Shown here piece by piece: positions 28,801-64,000 of a stretch of DNA of 64,000 nucleotides. The stretch covers positions 6,898,001-6,962,000 of the forward strand of contig NC_064447.1 in NCBI RefSeq assembly GCF_023343835.1, written 5' to 3'. The stretch is from Lagopus muta. Its lineage: Eukaryota; Chordata; Aves; Galliformes; Phasianidae. Numbering within the stretch: position 1 is the stretch's first letter; every line of letters starts with the position of its first letter. A program made the position numbers and the translations under genes. The notes below the pieces were generated by a model. That model did no database searches. It saw only the letters and a program-made list of their open reading frames with translations, and was not told the DNA's origin.

Positions 28801-31800
28801 TGTTTTGTATGGACACTGGAAGGCTGAAAATTGCAAAGGCTGAGAATCGTAGTGATTTGGATAGGGCACTCCAGGAATATGATTTGGTGGTTATAATGCA
28901 TGTATGTTATGTAGGAAATGAGATTCTCTTTGACATGCTGTGAGGCAACCACCTCAAACCAAAACTTTCATGGGCTCAAATAGGTATCAAGTTGGCACTG
29001 AACATAGCTGGCAGTGGGAGACAAACCATTCTCATCTGATTAAATTTGAAGCACATTGTGTTCATATTCAGATACAGACATAGCCTTATTTATAACAGTA
29101 GCACTCAATCACAGTTATGCAGGTGTGTTTTCAATCAGGTTGTGTATGGGCCATAAATCCTCTCTGGTAGACCTTGAGGCTGCTGAGGTGCTCTAGGTGG
29201 AGTTAGGTGACCATGACCATGGGGACATCTGCCCACCACAGCCACACTGTCGTCCTGTGGCACAGTGGCCTGGAAGGCTGATCTTAGGGAAGCAGAGTTT
29301 GCATGGTCCTCTGGCCAGCTTTCAGGCTGTGGGTTCTCTGTTAGTAACGTCTGGTCCCATTGCCAGCACTGTAGTCAGAGTTCTCAACTTGGGTATTTCC
29401 ACCAAAACGCACTTCAGGAGAACTGTGAGAAAATCCGAGTGGGGCTTGAGAAAGGTCTGCAGAATTGGCAGATATTCTTCTTGTATTTCACATATAAACT
29501 CAGCTGCATGGAAGATTGCCCAGGTCAGAGCTGTGAACTCTGGTGAACAGGGATCTGCTGCTTAGATCTCTCTGAGTCTCGCCCTGTGTCTCCTCACTTT
29601 TGTGCTCTAATACCTATTTTTTCCTATAAAAGCTCATTATTGAGCTGTCACTTGAAATATGACCTCATGTGACATCCCTAGTGATATCAATACCTACCAG
29701 AGACTTCAAGTTAAAATGAGAGATGAGGACTTGGTCAGGTTGAGACCCAGGACACAGGAAAAAAAAAATAGCAAGGGAAATAAGCCTAGAAAAAAACTAT
29801 TAAAATTGGAGTAGATTAAAGGACAAATGCCTTTGGGGAGGAGTTTGCTGAGTGTTTCACTTCTAATTGTACTACACCTCTCAGACCAAATTTTATTTTA
29901 ATTTTCATAGCTCTCTGCTATCAGCATCACACTGAACTAAATTAACAAGTTGGATTCATTGCAGCATCCAAACAAATTTCCCTGGGCTTATTGTGCCTTA
30001 AGGGCTTGATACTTTCCTGGCAGCCTCTTTCAAATGGCCCCTTCAACAAACGCTTTATAAGCTTGGGTCTACTGAGCATGAAAATTTATGTGAGAGAGCA
30101 GTTATTTCAACAGATGGAAATTCTCAGATTCACTGGAAAAGTAATTCAGCATCAAGTACACTGTTAATTTTTGAGAAGGACTGCACTGTATGATGGTCTT
30201 GTATTATTGGCACCCACTGTAAAAGATAAGTGCTTGTTTCAACTCTGTCTTTTTCTGCAGTGAGTGCAGCTCACGCCAGCTCTGTTCCAGCTCTGTGCAG
30301 CATTTCATAATACACAGTTTCTCATAAGTCCTGATTCAGCTTTTCACTCTTGCAGAATGCAGTGTTTTTCATTAAGCTTCAGCCCAGGCTCCCCAGAAAT
30401 AACAGAAACTGTACAACTCTACCAGACCATCCATCAAAACAGCCAACTCACAGCAATATGAGTTGATTTGCAGCCATGCTGTCTGGCTTGCAGGCAATAG
30501 AACATCTTGGGCAAGCTCCCAGGTATGGTATGGAGGATGCAGAGCCTAATAGGAAATCTCGTGAAACAGAAGAGAGGGCACTGCTGCTTGTGGCACACAG
30601 TTATTTGGCATAGGTAAAAGCATACTTGATTGTCAGCCAGTGTTGTTACCAATCAGATATGAGATGATTTCATGAAGAGGCTCATTTTTCAGAGATCGTG
30701 AGAATTTTTTCTTTTTTAACAGTTGCTCTGATGTTGTCAGCTTAACTCCATGACACCACATGCATGCCATGACCATCTCTAAGGCATTCTGCACAACCTC
30801 CAAAGCTTGTAAGAGGATTGCTGCAGTTTATACCATCTTGAAGACCAGCACAGAAACTACTCCTTTGGGCTGTCTTTGTGTTTTACCCCATCTGAAATGT
30901 GACAGATGTAGTATGGCTGATTGGATGAATGAAATTTTACTGTTCTGCCATTTTTCCTTGGGCTTTTCAAGACCTAAATATTTCAAGATCTAAAACTGTT
31001 GAAGGCTCTGTGTTTGTCAGGTCAAAGTAACTCAAACAACTGCTTGTTTAGCTACCATTCATTTGAATGGAATTTCAGTTTATATGTTGGATATGACTGT
31101 TGGCTGTAGTATGCAAATAGCAAATAGAACGTTGAAGTTAGCATATAGATAATGAACAGAAGAGCAATTAGTTAATAAACAGAGAATTAAGAAACAGCTT
31201 CAACGCCACAAACAAGGACTTCTAGAGCCCGTGATGCAATAAACTGAAAATGAACATCTGTGCCAGGAACTCAAATATTTACTCATATTCTGTCTACTGA
31301 AGTATCTAATGCTTCCTTAACAGGAGATGTAAAGTACTCACCTTCTGAAATAGTATCCTTAAAGAAATTCAGTAGAGCAAAAATGTGAGTGCAACAAAGT
31401 TAGTTTATTGTATTTATTGCACTGATGTAGAAGAATGCTGTTCAGTAAAAATTATCCTCTAAAAGACCTTGAGGAAATAGAGCAGATGGTTCCATGTGCT
31501 ATCCCAGCTATGCTCCAAGCAGCTTTATAAATACTCAGAGTAGTAAAATGTGTTATGTAAAGAAAAGAAGGTTAAATTTTTTTTTTGTTATTTTTCTATT
31601 CACAGCACACTTACTATGAAATTCTAAAATGTAAGATTGATTATTTTTGTTATTTTTTATTATTATTTTTGCACTAGGAAGCTTTTACTCTAAAAATAAT
31701 AGAAGGGTTCAACGTGCCTTTCTTGTAGGACCACTTTTCTTTGGATTTCTGCACTAATACACATGGAAGGATGAGGGAAAAAAGCAGAGTGGGGTGAAAC

Positions 31801-34539
31801 AAAGTCGCCCCTGTGCACCATCTATTCATTACATGCAGAGTCTTTCCTAAGCAGCTCAATCTCCACAGAAAACTCTACCTGCTGACGTTTTAATGGAGAA
31901 AACAGCAAGAGTTCTGAGGGACCTCCTGTGCCTGCACCGAGGAGCTGTGCCTGCATCAGCAGCACAATATGTTCTGGACTCCCTGGGCTCTCCATGCCTG
32001 CACAGATTGGCCACACATCACACATGCTTTGAGTTCACAACGTCCAGAAAATATTGAGCTGGGGCTGCATGGGGCCATTCAACAGAAAATCTGTTGGGTT
32101 ACCGATAAAAACAGGATTCTGCCATCAGAGTGATAGAATTGGCAGGTAAAGGGAGGAACCATTCTAGGAAACCTTTGTAATTTTTAAGAGTCATCCATCT
32201 GCAATGGTCAGGCTACAGAATCTTGGCATTTGCTCCTCTGCTCTAGTTAAATACCGTTTTGCTCCTTGGCTCGAGTCCTATTTCTAGAACAGGAAATAGC
32301 ATCTCTTTGGTTGGTTTTTGTTTTGTTTTGTTTTTTTTTGATTGTTTTTCTTTCAGTCTGTAGCTTTGTTATGGACCAGAGCAAGCCAAGGGCCAAAAGT
32401 GACTTGTAATCTTTAGCACATGCTGATTTTTTTTTTTTTTCTAGACATACTGTTCAGTAAGGAGATAAACTAGTAAGGGGTGAAGATGCAGTATGGTGCT
32501 AACTACTCTATTTCAGCACATTAAATATATAAATTTGCACTTTTCTCCAACTAAAAATAACACAGATTAATAAACCCTGATATTATGTATTAAATAGATA
32601 AATCTTTATCATGGATTATGCAGCAGGAGAATGGTATTCACAGTGGTCTTCGCTCTAGAGTTCGTTGTTAGGGTGGACATGGACAGTTTGGTGGGGTGGA
32701 ATGAGACACATTTAGGACACAGATTGGAGACGTATCTTGGAGTGTCATCAACTCCTTACGAGATTTAGGACCTGTTTTTAAAGTCCACAAATTTCTGTTT
32801 TGGGGGGGAGGAGTCCAGATTTAGGCATGAATTTGTTTATTTTTAACAAGGTTCAAGGAGAGCAGCTCTAACCAGTGTCACTGCTCACTGCTAAGCAGCT
32901 AAAAATGAACTGCCAAACTTCAAGACAGAAAATTAGCTGGCAGTTTTGAAAAGCTGGGCTTCATCTTCCTTGCTTTTTCATCTACACAGTGGTATCTGAA
33001 GGGCCTTGGCCATCTTTTCAGAATGTATAAGTGAGATCTGCAACCAAACAAGTAATACAAAAATAATTATTGCTCTACTTCAGAGTATTGACTGTAAGTC
33101 ATAACACAATACTTGTAGAAACAGATCCAATATGTCCTTAATAGTATTTGGCAACTATACGCCATTTTACATTCTTAAGGCTGTGTACAACAGCAGTTAA
33201 GAGAGCTGAACATCACCAACACATTCAACAAATAGAGACAAACACACCCAGAAGTGATTGGCATCAGACCACACAACAAATTCATCACTAGGATACAGGA
33301 TTTCTGATACAAAGTTTCTTGTACCAACATTAGATCCCTCCTGCTTGAACTCCTGCAATGCGCAGGCAGTTATTTTTCATAGTGTGCCAGTTTTCTTTCC
33401 TGCTAAATCAATTTAAAAGATATTTAGAAATACATTACTAATATTACTTTCCCTCCAAGTGATTTATATCATTACCATTGGGATACTCTGTAAATAAATA
33501 CAAATAAACAGAAAAACCATCCCCTGCTGCATCACTAGTGGCTGACATCTGTTAGACGTTGGGAAGGCTGAGGAAACACACAGCAGGCACTGTTGCTATA
33601 CTTAGGAAAACTTCATTTGGCTGCATATTGCATAATTCTGGATGTCCATCTCAATTGTGAAAAAGTAAATTAAAATGATGTATCGTAGCCCGTGGAATTG
33701 ATTGTTTTGGCAAAACTCATTCACATACTCATGATGCACAAGTGTGTGACAGTTGAAATGCAGCCTGGTGGGCGCAGGGTCATCCTGCAAGATGGGCTTA
33801 ACTCACAGTGAAGCCCTGTGATATAATTTTTGTTGTTCTGGAACTCTTCCTGAGATCTGTGCAGGTTCAGCAAGGTTCAGCTTATGGAATGTCAGCCAAG
33901 AAGCGCGCATCATGGGCGCATGGCTGCCCAGCAGAAGCCAGGGGAGGCGGCAGCAGCCATCTGTCTCCGCTCAGTCACCCACAGAACTCTGGCTTATGGG
34001 GCACATGAGAGTTTAAAAGGCTCCTTGGGTCCGTCAGCAATAGCAAACTGAAGGCGTGGAACTTAAAGTAGTTCATCCTGGTCATGTCTCTTTGTTGAAT
34101 AATCGAATGAGTCATTATAACTCTTCATAACTAAGGAAATATTCTGCAGTCAGGAATGTGGTTTATCAAATAAGCTCATGTAAGCTTCCAGGTCTTATAG
34201 GGAGAAATAAAAATATGCCTGAGACAAGTTCACATCCTTCTGGAAAATGAGTATCTCCTGAACTGAGGAGACTTTTCTTCCTGCAGATCTGCCACGTTCC
34301 CACCTGCACGGCGTCTTTCCTGCACTGTGCATCAAATGCCCTTCCAGCAAACGTGCTGCCTGCTTCACAGAGGTCACCCAGGCTTAGAAAGGGGCTGTTT
34401 TGTCAGCCTGCTTTCGCAACGCATTTTGGCAGCTGGAAGAAGGAGAAACCAGTAGTAAGGGATTAGCTCTCTGCTGACCGCTGCCAAACACCAGCCAGCC
34501 CCGGCAGTCACGTACAGGGCAGAAACACGGCATGGGTGG
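22831..34539. other. Intergenic, no gene seen; AT-rich towards the end
   Basis: About 11.7 kb with no supportable gene, RNA or mobile element. A perfect 15-bp tandem duplication lies at 26193-26222. From about 26.5 kb the sequence becomes clearly AT-rich and stays so until the SMG1 CpG island. A 128-codon open frame at 27454-27840 with hydrophobic stretches has no recognisable features, and I do not call it. Confidence 0.6.
26193..26222. repeat. Perfect 15-bp tandem duplication
   Basis: GCATGAAGTAAAACT occurs twice in direct succession. Confidence 0.97.
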
Positions 34540-34923
34540 AGGGTGATGCGCTCCGAGGGATGCGGATCCCTGCGGACAGCCCTGACGTCTTTTTTTTTGC
34601 GGGGGGGTTGCTTGGATGGGGTCCTCCAAAGCGCGGGGAGGTCACGCGTGATTCCCCCCCGCTCCCCTCATGGGGCCAAGAGCCTCCGACTCCGCTCACG
34701 CCCGCGGGGCTCCGCTCCCCCGGCTGCCTTCACGGTCGGGCATCGGGAGCCCCGGCCCCCCACCCGCGCGCGGGGGCCGCGATCCCCTCCGCGCCGCCCT
34801 CAGGCCGGAATCCCCGCTCTGCCTCACTCGGCGCCCAACGCGCGGATCCCCGTCCCACGGCGCCGAGAGCGGAGTGCCCGCCCCCGCCCTCCCATGGTGC
34901 CCCGCGGCGGGGGCGGGCGGCCC

Positions 34924-35108
34924 ATGTCCGCCATCCCGGCGTGCCGCGCGGCCGGGCAGCAGCCGGAGCAGCAGCGGCCGCATCCCCTCCCTCCGCTGCG
35001 AGCCAGCAGCCGCCCGCCCGGCGCGAGTGAGGAGCCGCCGCCCGCGCCTCGCCCCCTCCCTCCGCCCCGCGCCGCTGCCCGGCCGGCCATGCCGTCTCGG
35101 GCAAGGTA

Positions 35109-35109
<1 letters not shown>
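34924..35109 (+). other. SMG1: Upstream ORF in the SMG1 leader, 61 codons (conditional)
   Basis: An ATG at 34924 opens a Pro/Arg/Ala-rich frame of 61 codons that ends at TAA 35107-35109. It exists in mRNA only if transcription starts upstream of 34924. The ATG has C at -3 and T at +4, a poor context, so leaky scanning is expected. The composition is that of CpG-island DNA, so peptide function is doubtful. Confidence 0.4.
35089..35109 (+). other. SMG1: Six-codon upstream ORF (MPSRAR) overlapping the SMG1 start
   Basis: ATG at 35089-35091 begins MPSRAR and stops at TAA 35107-35109. The last A of the stop is the first base of the SMG1 ATG at 35109-35111, giving TAATG. The upstream ATG has G at -3, so some ribosomes should use it. 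It is the innermost ATG before the main start, in a different frame, and also lies in frame inside the longer upstream ORF. Translation is inferred. Confidence 0.6.

Positions 35110-64000
<28,891 letters not shown>

Overview
The window looks like a bird autosome. It carries several 3' fragments of avian CR1 LINEs with their characteristic (ATTCTRTG)n tails, a sharp CpG island, and vertebrate split genes whose protein sequences I recognise. Nothing prokaryotic or viral is visible, and interspersed repeat density is low. All three genes lie on the + strand.

Layout: (1) 1-~1830: the last intron, last coding exon and 3'UTR of SYT17 (synaptotagmin-17, B/K protein). (2) 2600-8762: a complete CLEC19A, a small secreted C-type lectin-like protein with five coding exons and 187 residues, running from a GC-rich start region to an AATAAA signal at 8757. 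(3) ~8763-34540: about 26 kb in which I can support no gene. It contains CR1 fragments, simple repeats, a CpG-enriched patch near 22.45-22.8 kb and ATTA-rich patches that could be regulatory. GC content falls in its last 8 kb. (4) 34540-35600: the CpG-island promoter of SMG1. (5) 35109-64000: the first 19 coding exons of SMG1 (about 875 of roughly 3,660 residues expected from mammals). SMG1 is the PI3K-related kinase of nonsense-mediated mRNA decay, and the window ends inside exon 19. Every SMG1 junction was placed by AG/GT signals and by reading frame, and the phases agree from exon to exon.

The genes do not form an operon or an obvious functional unit: SYT17 is a membrane-trafficking C2 protein, CLEC19A a secreted lectin, and SMG1 a surveillance kinase. 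The order SYT17-CLEC19A-SMG1, all in one direction, differs from the mammalian order I remember (SMG1 on the opposite strand, with TMC7, COQ7 and ITPRIPL2 between it and SYT17, and TMC5 after CLEC19A). The 26-kb desert may therefore hold an old rearrangement breakpoint. The most interesting small feature is a six-codon upstream ORF in the SMG1 leader whose TAA stop shares its last base with the SMG1 ATG (TAATG). No wholly new biological system was found.
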